From Takakia lepidozioides (Eukaryota; Streptophyta; Takakiopsida; Takakiales; Takakiaceae), in contig CM060733.1 in the NCBI GenBank assembly GCA_030704615.1, forward strand, positions 25,916,001 through 25,980,000: a DNA stretch of 64,000 nt, read 5' to 3'. Of this stretch, positions 22,933 to 34,094 are shown in pieces. The notes below the pieces were generated by a model that did no database searches, was not told the origin of the DNA, and worked only from the letters and a program-made list of their open reading frames with translations. Position numbers and translations under genes: made by a program. Every line of letters starts with the position of its first letter. Positions within the stretch are counted from its first letter, which is position 1.

Positions 22933-24094
22933 TATATGGCATAGTTATGTCAGGACTTGTCCAGTCCTACATTTGGATCTAGTCCTGTTTTGTTTAACGA
23001 CATCATACATCAGACATGATCCAGCTCCTTCAATATAGACACTGGCATTTACATAGAAACCTCACAAAGTCCTGCAAAACTCAGAGTGTGAACATGTATG
23101 CCTACAAGTCTTGCTTACATAAGGTGCCATCATATGCAAGCTAGTGTTTGACCATACCTTCCTAGTTTCCATAAGTAGATTAGAAACTAGAAACCTCCAT
23201 AGATTCATACTAGAATACTTTTAGTAGAAGAGGTTGGAGTCAAAATTGCAGCTATGAGAAAAGCCATAGCTCAGCAATTAGGGGATTGGTTCTTTGAACC
23301 AGTTCTACGAATTCAAAATACAATATCTGTCCTACTTGGGCCCCTTGGAGGTAAAAGTGTCAAAGTAAATGCATGTAGCCCTCTACCTATTTCAAGGTAG
23401 GCACGAAGAGTTACAGTAGGTGTATTCTTGTCGAAGGGGTCAACAAATGGCAAGGCTGCTACTGGAGATCAGATCCTAATATCTTCCTACAGTCCATAAA
23501 AAAGAACCCAAACAAGCGGTTACTCTCAACACGAGGCATGAGGTAGCATGAAGGCTTCCCTTATGCCCTTCCTTTCCTTTTCACAATCCAAGTATGTCTA
23601 CTTTCTGAAGAAAGTGAAGCTGCCTCACCTGGTCCCATTATGCACACATGCCAAAGATTAGGCTTTGCATAGAATACCAGGCTTGACCGCTGTTATCCAT
23701 GTCCACTTAGTTAGGAGACTTTCATGGATTGCAAATCATAAGGAAAAGACAGCATACTAGTGGGTGGGAGGGTGGTAGTTATAGCACCAGTAAGCACCCA
23801 TTCCCAAAAGGAAGGTGTTACCAGAGCCAAGTACTCAAACAAGGGCACATATAGCCTGGGTATGTACCTTGCTTCCAGCCATAGTTCAGCAGTAAGGTGA
23901 CTGCTCCTTCAGCTCTTGCCTGGTCGTCTTCCAAATGAGATCAGCCAGGGCTTCTACCCACATAGGGCAGCCTCTCTTCTACCTTGGTGAGGGGCTCACT
24001 CCTTTAGTGGGACTTACCTTGATATAATGCAGGCTTTCCAGATTTTCACTGGAAAGCCCCTCACACAAGCATCAATCTGTCTGTGTGAGCCGAC

Positions 24095-24313
24095 TTAGAC
24101 CCCAATAGGGCCTGTGCTGTAGGCTCGGCCTCGAGATTTTGGAAGTTGGTGAAGAGAGATGCAGGGCTTGATGGTCCTGAAGAGGGTCGTTCTCTGAGGA
24201 GAAAACCATTGTATCAGAAAATGGATATTGTCGTCAGGCTGCCCGCACATTGGGCATTGACGATCTCCCTTTCCTCTCTGCATCTGTTTATTGTTCAGAA
24301 GTAGACTCCCCAC
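24095..24313 (-). pseudogene. LINE C-terminal zinc-motif fragment
   Basis: The minus-strand frame contains KGDRQCPMCGQPDDNIHFL, the Cys-x2-Cys...His pattern of the zf-RVT domain located after LINE reverse transcriptases. The rest of the element is not recognisable. Confidence 0.4.
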
Positions 24314-25447
24314 CCTAAGAGAGATGGGGCTTGTCTTTTCTTCCTCTATCTAGTCCTGACTACATCAACAATTTATAACAACAGCCTTCAAGGAAAGGGT
24401 GTGCCTGTATGTGATCAAACATGACATATATACAGGTTTCCCTTCCATCTTAGACTTGCCACAGAGTTAGGCAGAATGCTTCATGTAATTTGTTTCCAAA
24501 CATCACCTCTATCAAGTCTTTGCAAACTTACCACATATATGTTTTGCAGGAAACTTGATCAGCTCAGAGCTTGGACAGCTTAGGTTCTGGAATGAGCTCA
24601 TGATAAGATAGTGATAGATAGTGACCATGCACTATATCACCCACCTAACAGAATGGACAACCTCAAGTGTAGGTTAGATGCCTGGAGAGGGGCAAACCTC
24701 TGTCCCAGTTATTCTTGCATGAAGTCCTCTCAGAAGTGACACTATAACACTGGTTGCTTACTTCTAGTAAGCAGCCCTCTCCTATCCAGCTCTATTATTT
24801 TGGATAAGAACTCAAAAAGTTCATAGAAGAAGAGTGGCCCGCACCTTCACCCATCTCAAGAATCATCACAAGCATATGATGTGGGTGAGGATGTGCGAGG
24901 TAATTGGCAGGTCCTCTTGCATGCTATTGCTTTCCAAAATGAACCAATAAGTATGATGTCCAACACAGAGCACAAACACCATATACACGGGAGTCAAAGG
25001 AGTAGATGACTTCGGTTAAAACCACCTGATAGTCTCCATGTAGGGAGTGGCTTTGATATTTTCAGCCCAAAATCAGGAAGACAGCGCCTAGAAGATACCT
25101 TAAAGTCTCTTCTTGTGAGAAGATGTGACATTGGGCATGGGCCCTTGCAATACATACTTTCATTTTTCCCATCTGGATCAGAAGAAAGACTAACAACAAT
25201 TTGTTCTGCTATTTCTCCCCTCTTCATATAGTGAGACAGTGCAAAGGCATCAGCTCATTTGCCAGCATTGAACATGTAGGGTAAACCTAGCCTGTTTGGG
25301 AAGTAGTGGCTGTATGCCCAAGCCGTCTTCACAGACCATGTATGTTGCAATAGCAGATCATGGAAGACACAGCCCTAATTCCACTTTGGCATAGGAAAAG
25401 TAGAACAAAATAATCAAATTCTCCTTAAAGAGAAAGATAAGGAAAAG

Positions 25448-25545
25448 TTGTGCTGCTTGAGAGAATGTACTCAGAAGAGGTTGTTTGCCGTAGCCTTGTG
25501 CTGCTCGAGAGAGAATGTACTCATAAGACGTTGTTTGCCGTAGCC
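25448..25545. repeat. Tandem duplication, two units of about 48-50 bp
   Basis: Units begin ttgtgctgct at 25448 and 25496 and both end gttgtttgccgtagcc; they differ at a few positions. A related single unit is present near 22848-22885. Confidence 0.85.
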
Positions 25546-26159
25546 TTGTGGCCATTGACCCCACGCCCAGCTTGAGCAGAACACAAAGGGACAGAACCTA
25601 TCGTTGAAATCCAGCAACAATTTCCAAGTGGAGCATGTATTAAGATGGCTCGTCGATGTGGAGGTCAATCTCAGTAGATGTGACACACATCGCTATGGTC
25701 TCTCTGGAGTAGGTTAGAGGCACAATTGGCAGTCTTAGAGGCTGTTGTGCAGAGACAAATGTACTCATTAACCTCCACCTGCCAAATTTGCCTATGACCT
25801 ACCCTTGAGAGATAGTCCCCATGGCAAAACTAGGGGCTAATTGTGGGTTCTGTCCACCACGGTAGGGAAGGTCAATCTGGAGACACATATAGATTTGCAC
25901 AGCTAAAATGAAGCCTTTTACAGAGAATTAAGCTGCTGAAGATCCATGTTTCAGTGATGTTTGTATGCAGGCCAAGCAACTAAGATTGAACTGCTTGGTC
26001 AGGAGTTTTCACAGGTCCTGAACGGTACTGAGACAGAATGTTTCATAAGGTAAGGGTGACTTTTGGTGGAAGAAATTTTGGGACTGACACTGGCATGCTG
26101 ACTCTTTCTGGATAGATTGTATTGCGTCGCTTGGATCATTGATTTTATTTCTCCTCATC

Positions 26160-29100
26160 ATGGGAAAGCAGCAAAATGGGAATCTTACTCTAGCTATCAG
26201 TAGGTTTTTCTTCCTTGTTAGCAGGGAATGGAAGATGTTGGTCATTGTTTCTCCCTTAGTTTTTGAAAGACGCTTTGGGTATTGTGTTTGTAGCCTGATC
26301 TATTGGAGGCTGTGGTTGAAGCTTTCGGTGCTCAGCTGCCACTGGTGGTGTTCACAGAGAAGCCGAAGATCATCAACCTTAAGACACAAGGGCACAAAGG
26401 AGGCCCTTTGGGTTGAGGATTTGGGGAATGTTCCTTGGGTAGGTCGAGCACACTTTGGTGATAGTCCAAATTATGCTCAGACGACAGATTCCGGGATCAC
26501 GCTGGCCTTGTATGAAATGGAGTATCGCCCAAAATCAGCCTGGCTTGAAGGACTGAAAAAAGCAGTCAACACGACTCACATATTTGGGGATGCAACAAGA
26601 CTATGTAAGGCAGGACAACTGAAAGAGGTGCTGCACATTTTGAACCAAGGAGGCATTCAAGCAGACTCCAATACTTACATCTATATCTTACAGGAGTGCA
26701 TCAACAGGAAAGCCCTAACAGAGGGAAAGCAGGTGCATGCCCATATCATCCAAAGTGGATTCAGGCCAAGTATCTTCCTATTGAACGCCCTTGTCAATAT
26801 GTATGCCAAGTGTGGGAGCATGGCGGATGCATGGCAAGTGTTCAACAAAATGACTGAACAAGATACATCTACCTGGAATATAATGATATCAGGATATGCC
26901 AAGCATGGGTGTTGTAGGGAGGCTTTGGAGATCTATGAGAAAATGACCCGGGAAAGGGTGAGCCCTAACAAAGAGACCTTCATGTGCATTCTCAAGGCTT
27001 GTGCCAGCCTGACAGTCCTTGAAAAGGGCATAGAGCTCCATGCTGACATTTTGAAAGCTGGAATTGCACCCAATATCGTCCTGGAGAATACCCTGGTGGA
27101 CATGTATGCCAAATGCGGGAGCATAAAGGATGCACGTCAAGTGTTCGATAGTATGGCTCAACGGAATGTGGTTTCTTGGAATGCCATGACTGCAGGATAT
27201 GCTCGGTGCGGGTGTGGGAGGGAGGCTTTTGAGATATATGAGCAGATGATAGGTGAAGGGATAAGGCCCAACAAGGTCACCTTTATTTGTGTTCTCAAGG
27301 CATGCGCAAGCCTTGCAGCCCTGGAAAAGGGCACAAAGGTCCATGCTGACATCATGAAATCTGGAATTGTGCCGGATACCATTCTTGAGACTGCCCTTGT
27401 CAACATGTATGCCAAATGCGGGAGTATAAAGGATGCGTGCCTAGTGTTCGAGAATATGACCAAACGAGATGTGGTCTCATGGAATGCCATGCTAGCAGGA
27501 TATGCCCAGCACGGGTGTGGTGGAGAGGCTTTCGAGATCTATGAGCGAATGGTACGGGAAGGGGCAAGGCGTGACAGGGTGACCTTTGTGTGTGTCCTCA
27601 ATGCATGTGCCAGCCTGTCATCCCTCGAAAAGGGCCTAGAGGTCCATGCTGACATCATTAAGGCTGGAATAGTACCAGATATCATTCTGGCAAACACCCT
27701 TGTCAACATGTATGCCAAATGTGGGAGCATAAAGGATGCTCAGCAAGTGTTTGAGAGTATGGCTGAACGAGACGTGGTTTCATGGAGTGCGATGATAGGG
27801 GGATATGCGCAGCATGGGTGTGCTAGGGAGGCATTTGAGATGTATGAGCAAATGATACAGGAAGGAGTGACACCCAACAGAGTCACACTCATTTGCATTC
27901 TCAACGTTTGTGCCAGTCTCGAAAAGGTCATAGAGATCCACAATGACATAATCAAAGCTGGAATCGCACCAGATATTGTTCTAGAGACTGCCCTTGTAGA
28001 CATGTATGCTAAATGCGGGAGCATGAAACATGCGCGTCAAGTGTTTGACAAGATGGCTCATCGAGATGCAGTTTCATGGAATGCCATGTTAGCAGGATAC
28101 GTTCAGCATGGATGCGGTAGGGATGCTTTTCGGACATATGAACAGCTGATCAGGGAAGAGGTGACACCTGACAAGGTCACATTCATTTGCATTCTCAATG
28201 CCTGCACCAGCCTGGCAGATCTTGAAAAGGGTAAAGAGGTTCATGCTAATGTAATCAAAGCTGGAATTGTGCCAGACATCACTCTAGAGAATAGTCTTAT
28301 TGACATGTATTGCAAATGCGGGAGCATAAAGGACGCAAGACATATATTCACTAATATGGCTGAAAGGGATGTGGTGTCATGGAACTCCATTATTGCAGGA
28401 TATGCTCAGCATGGGTGTGGTAGGGAGGCATTTGAGATGTATGAGCAGATGATAGTGGAAAGGGTGAGTCTGGATAAGGGCACCTTCATTTCTGTCCTGA
28501 AGGCGTGTGCTGACATGGCATCCCTGGAAAAGTGCCGGGAGGTCCATGCTCACATTATCCAAGCTGGACTTGCACCCGATAGCATTCTGGAGACTACCCT
28601 CATCGACTTATATGCCAAATGTGGGAGCATTACAGATGCCCGTCAAGTGTTTGACAATATGGTTCAGCGAAGTGTGGTCTCATGGAACGCCATGATAACA
28701 GGGTATGCTCAGCATGGGTGCAGTATGGAGGCCTTTAAGATCTATGAGCAAATGATACAGGCAGGGGTGGCCCCTGGTACAGTCACATTCATTTGCATCG
28801 TCAATGCATGTGGTGGCCTGGCTGCCCTGGAAAAGGGCATGGATGTCCATTCTGACATCGTCAAAGCTGGAATTGGACCCGATATTATTCTGGAGACTGC
28901 CCTTGTTGACATGTATGCAAAATGCGGGAACATGAAGGATGCACTTCAAGTGTTCGACAATATGGCTCAAAGAAATGTGGTCTCGTGGAACACCATGATA
29001 GCAGGATATGCTCAACATGGGTGTGGCAGGGCTGCCCTCCATTTGTTTGACCATATGCAACAGGAAGGGTTCAAGCCAGATGGTATCACCTTTATTTGTC

Positions 29101-29384
29101 TATTCTCTGCATGTAGCCATGCAGGCCTTGTGGACGAAGGCCGTCACTATTTTGACTCCATGAGTAAAGATCATGGCCTCACTCCTAAAATGGAGCATTT
29201 TGGCTGCATGGTGGACCTTCTTGGCCGTGCAAGCCGATTGGAGGAGGCGGAGGACTTTATTAGCTCAATGCCAATTGATTCAGGTGCCTCTGTGTGGAAA
29301 ATCTTGCTTAGTGCCTGCAGAGTTCGTGGCAATGTGGTGCTAGCTGAACGGGCAGCACAAAACCTGCTCAAGTGGGATCCATAG
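26160..29384 (+). CDS. PLS-class pentatricopeptide-repeat protein, truncated in its E domain
   Basis: A single intronless frame. The ATG at 26160 is the first; the conserved part starts near an in-frame ATG at 26517 (MEYRPKSAWLEGL), so the first ~119 residues may not be coding. After an N-terminal LCKAGQLKEVLHIL block the protein is built from eight units of about 101 residues. Each contains P, L and S motifs of the type VTFICVLKACASL / LETALVDMYAKCGS / DVVSWNAMIAGYAQHG. The units are strikingly alike. The last part has the ACSHAGLVDEG...VDLLGRA motifs and the start of the E domain (SVWKILLSACRVRGNVVLAE). PLS proteins bind organellar RNA, one base per repeat, and usually direct C-to-U editing or processing. 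The frame ends at LLKWDP-TAG where homologues continue through E/E+; the missing part is visible in decayed form just downstream. Confidence 0.88.
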   Translation: MGKQQNGNLTLAISRFFFLVSREWKMLVIVSPLVFERRFGYCVCSLIYWRLWLKLSVLSCHWWCSQRSRRSSTLRHKGTKEALWVEDLGNVPWVGRAHFGDSPNYAQTTDSGITLALYEMEYRPKSAWLEGLKKAVNTTHIFGDATRLCKAGQLKEVLHILNQGGIQADSNTYIYILQECINRKALTEGKQVHAHIIQSGFRPSIFLLNALVNMYAKCGSMADAWQVFNKMTEQDTSTWNIMISGYAKHGCCREALEIYEKMTRERVSPNKETFMCILKACASLTVLEKGIELHADILKAGIAPNIVLENTLVDMYAKCGSIKDARQVFDSMAQRNVVSWNAMTAGYARCGCGREAFEIYEQMIGEGIRPNKVTFICVLKACASLAALEKGTKVHADIMKSGIVPDTILETALVNMYAKCGSIKDACLVFENMTKRDVVSWNAMLAGYAQHGCGGEAFEIYERMVREGARRDRVTFVCVLNACASLSSLEKGLEVHADIIKAGIVPDIILANTLVNMYAKCGSIKDAQQVFESMAERDVVSWSAMIGGYAQHGCAREAFEMYEQMIQEGVTPNRVTLICILNVCASLEKVIEIHNDIIKAGIAPDIVLETALVDMYAKCGSMKHARQVFDKMAHRDAVSWNAMLAGYVQHGCGRDAFRTYEQLIREEVTPDKVTFICILNACTSLADLEKGKEVHANVIKAGIVPDITLENSLIDMYCKCGSIKDARHIFTNMAERDVVSWNSIIAGYAQHGCGREAFEMYEQMIVERVSLDKGTFISVLKACADMASLEKCREVHAHIIQAGLAPDSILETTLIDLYAKCGSITDARQVFDNMVQRSVVSWNAMITGYAQHGCSMEAFKIYEQMIQAGVAPGTVTFICIVNACGGLAALEKGMDVHSDIVKAGIGPDIILETALVDMYAKCGNMKDALQVFDNMAQRNVVSWNTMIAGYAQHGCGRAALHLFDHMQQEGFKPDGITFICLFSACSHAGLVDEGRHYFDSMSKDHGLTPKMEHFGCMVDLLGRASRLEEAEDFISSMPIDSGASVWKILLSACRVRGNVVLAERAAQNLLKWDP

Positions 29385-29590
29385 CACACCTCTACAAGTG
29401 TGCTGCTATTGAACATCTATCTTGTGGCTGGAAGGTGGTACAATTGAGGACAAAGGATGATGCAGGAAATGATGGAGAAGAGCGGTATTAAGGAGCCAGG
29501 GTGCGGCTGCCTTTAAGGTGGACAACCAGGTGCATGCGTTCGTTGCAGTAGACAAATGGCCTCCACAAATTGAGATTAAAGGAAATTATT
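29385..29590 (+). pseudogene. Decayed E/E+ domain of the PPR gene
   Basis: Directly after the TAG the sequence still reads like the rest of a PPR E domain: TSVLLLNIYLVAGRW, stop, then MMEKSGIKEPGCG, stop, then (frame shifted) QVHAFVAVDKW. At least two further stops and a frameshift separate these pieces. It shows that the ancestral protein was longer. Confidence 0.7.
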
Positions 29591-31035
29591 GGTGCTACCA
29601 GGTTGAGAAACTAGCCGTTGCTTGAGCTGATCACCAAGCCTCTCGGATATGTAGCTGGGTAATCGAGACCCTGGTCTGTGGTGATGCCACCAACCTCAGT
29701 CTGGAGATTGTCAGATCTTTGTACCCTTTGCCAATGTCATCTTCCACCCTTCACATTTGCCATGATTCACTTCCTCTTGCGTGTTGCTCAATTCACCAGT
29801 TATTCCACAAGACCCAACCCATTGTTGTTAAGTTTATGAGCCTACTCTTACAGTTGGAAAAAACTATGTGTCATTGAATGCAACTGTTGGGGGGACTGCA
29901 CATTTTGTGCCGTCCATGATGAAGATCGCAATGAAGTATGATATTCAAGCACCAGCACTGAATTCAGGGACAATATTATTGTCGAGGAGTTGTCGACAGA
30001 TTGCAAGGACATGAACAAAGTGCTGAAGGTACGGGGGTTGAGGATCTGCACCAAAAGGTGCTTGAATATGGGATCCCCAAAGGCTTTGAAGAGTAGAGAC
30101 TGGATTGACTGGGGAGTATCAGTGAGATCTGTTTCTTCTCCTTATGACCAAATGAGTTTGACCTGAAAAAGTTTTGAGGGACAGTTGGTACTTGGAGGTC
30201 AGTTTCCTTTGAAGTTGAGTTATCCTGAAACACCTTACTACATGGCAAGAGCTCGACATATTGGCTAGTCATAGCAGCAAGAGCAGTATGGATAGTGGCC
30301 GCAACTATCCACTTTCCTAACGAGCAGAAGAGCAGAAGCTGAGTCCACTGCCAGAGAGAACTGAAGCTAAGGGAATACTACTGACACACATGGTGGAAAT
30401 AGGAGAGAGGAATGATAACAACAAATGAGAATGGTTGTATTGGGGCTGACCTCCCAGGGCAGGGATTACCCATTCGGCACAAAGCATCTTCTGGCAGCAG
30501 TGTCAAGACAATCGGGAAGCTGAACATGTTGAAGGTGAGTTGCAAACACTGAGCTCCAATATCTTATGCTCTTCCAAATCTCTTCCTCATTTATACACTG
30601 TATAATCAACCCTCAACTCAAAGAGATGAGATCACCTATATAGGTCAAACAATCTCCCCATCCACTCTTCGAACAATTTTTGTTATGGCCAGAAAGATGG
30701 CAGATTGAGAGGGGTCGGGTTGCATGAAGTTGCAGGAGAAGAGAAAATATGTAGAGGCAAGATTGGAAACAAGTGGCATGGATGCAGTTGCAGGGTGGCA
30801 GCCTGCCATGAAAATGCTTGCATGCTTAAATGTGTGGTGATCACGCAATCTTCATGCGTGCCAAATCACGAATGTAATCACAAGCGCTAGTATTCGACAT
30901 TCTACAAAAATTGTTGATGCTTGTTCACAATAATTTTGACACAACAAATTCCCTTGCGTGCATATGATTTGTTCTAATTTGCTAATGGAAGGGAGTTGAA
31001 CGCCGGAAACTTTATCTGCCGCTCTATGCAGATTT
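29591..31035. other. Interval without recognised gene
   Basis: No family motifs found. An open stretch near 29860-30030 (cysteine-rich start, then EFRDNIIVEELSTD...) ending at a GTACGG donor-like site could be an exon, but I do not recognise it. Confidence 0.3.
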
Positions 31036-31412
31036 GTGCGGACAATGGAACCCAACTCACCAGATTTCAAGTCTCCTGGAGTGGCTGGAGGCGCTGATGC
31101 AACCCACGGAGAAGAAACCAGGCCAATCGCTGATCCTGAAATGGGCCTCTCAAATGACATGGAGAGGGAGGCGAGAACTCCCTTGTACGAAGGGGCGAAA
31201 GTGAGTCGACTTTCAACAATCTATTGCTCAATCTTCAAGTTCGATTTGGCATAAGTAATGTTGGGATGTCTGCCATAATGCGAACTATTGTGGACTATAT
31301 CCTTGCTCCACAACATTTGCTAGTTCAAGTCTACTCAACTCCCGCAATGCTAGCAACACCTGTGGTGCAAGGAGGATATAAACTAGAGGCACCCTATAAA
31401 TTGAAATTTTAA
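31036..31412 (+). pseudogene. Possible CACTA (TNP2-like) transposase N-terminal fragment
   Basis: One frame reads REARTPLYEGAKVSRLST and the next frame continues LLNLQVRFGISNVGMSAIM... The combination resembles the early conserved block of plant CACTA TNP2 proteins (PLY-G-K-S-L followed by LLNL...G-SN). A +1 shift separates the parts, and nothing further of the transposase is visible. Tentative. Confidence 0.35.
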
Positions 31413-31679
31413 TATTAAAGCACACCTAACTTTGGAGCGTGGAAAGAAGCATTAGGGGTCTGTCTGAGTCTGTTCTGAATATATTTTCTTTTCTCTCCCC
31501 TCCTGCAATAGGTTGTTGAGAAGCGCCTTGCATCTCCTGCTTCAATTACGATGTTGATGTCTCTGTCTTGTGTTTTCTCTGCCCATGCTTTCTACTTGGT
31601 TAGAACTTGTAGTTGGTATTTAGTAGACTTCCCTGTCGAGTCTTTTGTAAGCCTCATGACCTCTCCAAGATTTTTCTTC

Positions 31680-31816
31680 CTTGGTTTCTATTAATATGAT
31701 TCTAAGGGAAGAGACTACGGGTACTCCTTGGATTTCAAGGCTTCCTCTCCTTTCTTTAAAAAATAAATAGCGGAGGGCACTGTCCCCTCTTTAAAATAAT
31801 AATAATAATAATAATA
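31680..31816 (+). repeat. LINE-like 3' tail
   Basis: The sequence ends in a small hairpin-forming word (gagggcactgtcccctc, 31774-31790) followed by an (AAT)n tail (31794-31816). The hairpin resembles the one near the tail of the LINE fragment at 7039-7056, which suggests related 3' ends. Confidence 0.4.
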
Positions 31817-32579
31817 GCAATAATGTAAGGTCTTAATGCAAGCGCGCGTGTGTGCAGTTATTTTTTACCTATCAAATTGTGAGTGACACAAATTGGAGTT
31901 ACACCGAACATGGTAACATCTTGGGTGATGCAAGTATAAGGAGTGGCACCAAAGTGACATTGGACATGGGAGTGACACATAATGGGTGGCATCACCGGAG
32001 TGACATGGGCCGGGATGACATAGCAATCCAGTAACTTATACATGTAGAGAGAGATAAGAAAAGGTTAAAGTTTCTTTAACGTCCAATGAATTTACAGAGC
32101 CTATTGCTCAACACACAGGCCATCAAGGGCCCAATGGACGTTTTGAAGGCACATGTTGAAGGATTGAACCCAGGATCACCAAGGTTGTGATCACCTAGGT
32201 TATGCACAGGCAAGGTACAAACACCCAATCACTTGGCTACCTGCTCAAGTGCAAAAGGAAAGAGAGAAGACTCCGGCCGAAGTCGGCGTAACTAAGAGCC
32301 ACTTCACATTGCGGCTACTGCCCCCTTTCGGGGTAGGCCTTGTGGGACACCAAGTACCCGGGGTACATAGGGTACCTATGGTATCGACATAGATTTGGAT
32401 TCTAGTTGTCGTTTGTTGGTAATAATAGTTATGAGGGATCGGAGTGTCGTGAGGTGGATTGCTTTGAAACACTTATGATGGGGGGATGGGGATTTTGAAG
32501 TTGTCATGTATAGCGTTGATACTGGCATTATGTATGTTACCTCTAGTACCGGCAGTGATGACGGTTAGTGGGCCGGTGA

Positions 32580-32780
32580 TCTAGCCTCTACGGCGGATTG
32601 CAAGGATTAGTGTGACATATTTTTGTCGTTTTTCTAAGATCGAGTCATTGGGGTAGCGATCATTACAGTATGTAAAATGGATGGTGAGTTGTGGGGATGG
32701 TGTAGTGGGTGGTGGGGTGTTAGTGGGTAGGCCTTGGACAAGGAGAATATCAGGGCACAGTCTGGCGGGGCAGGTGCATG
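32580..32780 (-). pseudogene. Restriction-like endonuclease (PD-D/E-xK) signature of the LINE
   Basis: The minus strand reads CPDILLVQGLP, a proline/threonine spacer, then IHFTYCNDRYPND and EKRQKYVTLIQAIRR, followed by a TAG where Trp is expected and ITGPLTVITAGTRG. This is the RPD...(D/E)...K..KY layout of the C-terminal nuclease of R2/CRE/Dualen-like LINEs. The expected Arg before PD is Cys here, one C-to-T step from CGC. Confidence 0.6.
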
Positions 32781-32994
32781 GTGAATGGGTACATGTACAT
32801 GGGAGCAGCCATCATGGTGGTATAGTGTGGTCTGGTGGTCGGCCTTGGTAGGTGCCAGCATTAATGAGTGAGAACCACCTGGTTTTAGCGTAGCTCAGAA
32901 AAAGTTTATGGATGTGCTAAACTGCATGGTTATAACGAGTGATATGAAGGCCATGAATGACTGGATGGGTACATTGGCTAAGGAGGTGTGGCCA

Positions 32995-33060
32995 GGTATC
33001 GCGTTCATGGTGGGTATTTGAGCATAGTGGGCAATATCGGGATAGGAAAAGATGTGGCCA
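32995..33060 (-). pseudogene. CCHC zinc knuckle of the LINE
   Basis: CPLCSNTHHERDTWPHLLSQ-C gives Cys-x2-Cys-x11-His-x4-Cys, placed between RNase H and the endonuclease, as in RLE-type LINEs. Confidence 0.65.
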
Positions 33061-33389
33061 GAAGATGTGTTTACGTTGGTTGCCCATGTATTGGGCGTAC
33101 CTGAATTTGAGTGTTTGTCGGATTTGTGCATCGGTAGTGGCTTTGGTGCTAGACGTGGTTTGATAGCTCATGATGGAGGATTGTGGACTGGGTCAAGTTT
33201 CTGAATGTGGACTTTGGTGTGGCTAATATATGTTGTTGGTTTGCTTCATGGGTGATAGTGGTCATAAGATTACAGATTGGTTTGGGTGCGGGGGGGGGTC
33301 TGAGACTCGGTGTATAAACCAAAAAGGATGGGTATGAGCGATATGAATAGGGTCATTTGAAAGGTCCACTGGGGGTTTAGAGGCGCATG

Positions 33390-33770
33390 TCTGAGCAAAT
33401 AGATCCGCCACTTCATTACCTTTAATGCTAGTGTGCGAACGGACTTTGAGGAATTGGATAGGGTGGCTTTTGGAAATAACGAGGTTGACAATGGTTGTAA
33501 TGAGGTTGCGATCTGGGTGGTGATGGTGGGAGGAGAGGCGGGATATGTGGTTTCGTATAAGAAAGAGTGAGGTAAGGCTATATGTGAAGATGTAGTATGG
33601 AGGAGGGAAGGCATCTAGCAGGGAGAGTGCTTCGAAGATGGCCATAAGTTCAGCTCGTAATATGGTGGCAGGGCCAAGAAGTCTGAGAGCAGTGCCCTGG
33701 TTAGTGGAGGCGTGGTATATTCCGTAGCCAACATTTGGTTTGGTGAGGGATCCGTCAGTATAATGGGAGT
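33390..33770 (-). pseudogene. RNase H domain of the LINE
   Basis: Motifs in order: HYTDGSLTKPNVGYGIY (first Asp), ILRAELMAIFEAL (catalytic Glu), YIFTYSLTSLF where the expected TDS has become TYS (Asp to Tyr), and VRSHTSIKGNEVADLFAQ (last His and Asp). The missing second Asp would inactivate it. Confidence 0.8.
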
Positions 33771-34094
33771 TAGATGGAGGATATCTGAGGGGGATAGTTT
33801 GTCGGTATAGTGAGGGAATAGGAGGTGTGGGTTTTGGTGTGATAGCCTTGGGGGGGGGGGGGGGTGGCAACGCCCTTTCCCCAACTCTGTTTGGTTTGAT
33901 TTTGGGAAATGAAATGGTTGGTGCATAGTCATAGGAGGTGGTGGATGAACGATGTGTGTTGGTGGGGGTTGGTAGCCTTCATTTTGTGCGTCAAGGTTAG
34001 CAGTTTTTTTAAGTAGCTTAGAAAGAGCATCGGTATATTGATGGGGGAGGAGTGTTGGACATGCAAAATTAGGGTTAGGGTGGGTTCCCTTTGT

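Larger units (their letters stand above)
19783..26159. other. Long gene-poor interval
   Basis: No supported gene. It holds simple repeats (GA tracts near 21019-21037 and 22895-22932), a LINE-like fragment (24095-24313) and a tandem duplication (25448-25545), listed separately. Short open frames lack recognisable motifs. Confidence 0.4.

Noticed and set aside
21000-22940. CRISPR-like or satellite arrays at the GA tracts
   Set aside because: Plain dinucleotide microsatellites in a eukaryotic context without spacer structure.
29860-30030. A DYW domain continuing the PPR gene
   Set aside because: The cysteine-rich start is suggestive, but the HxE and DYW signatures are absent.
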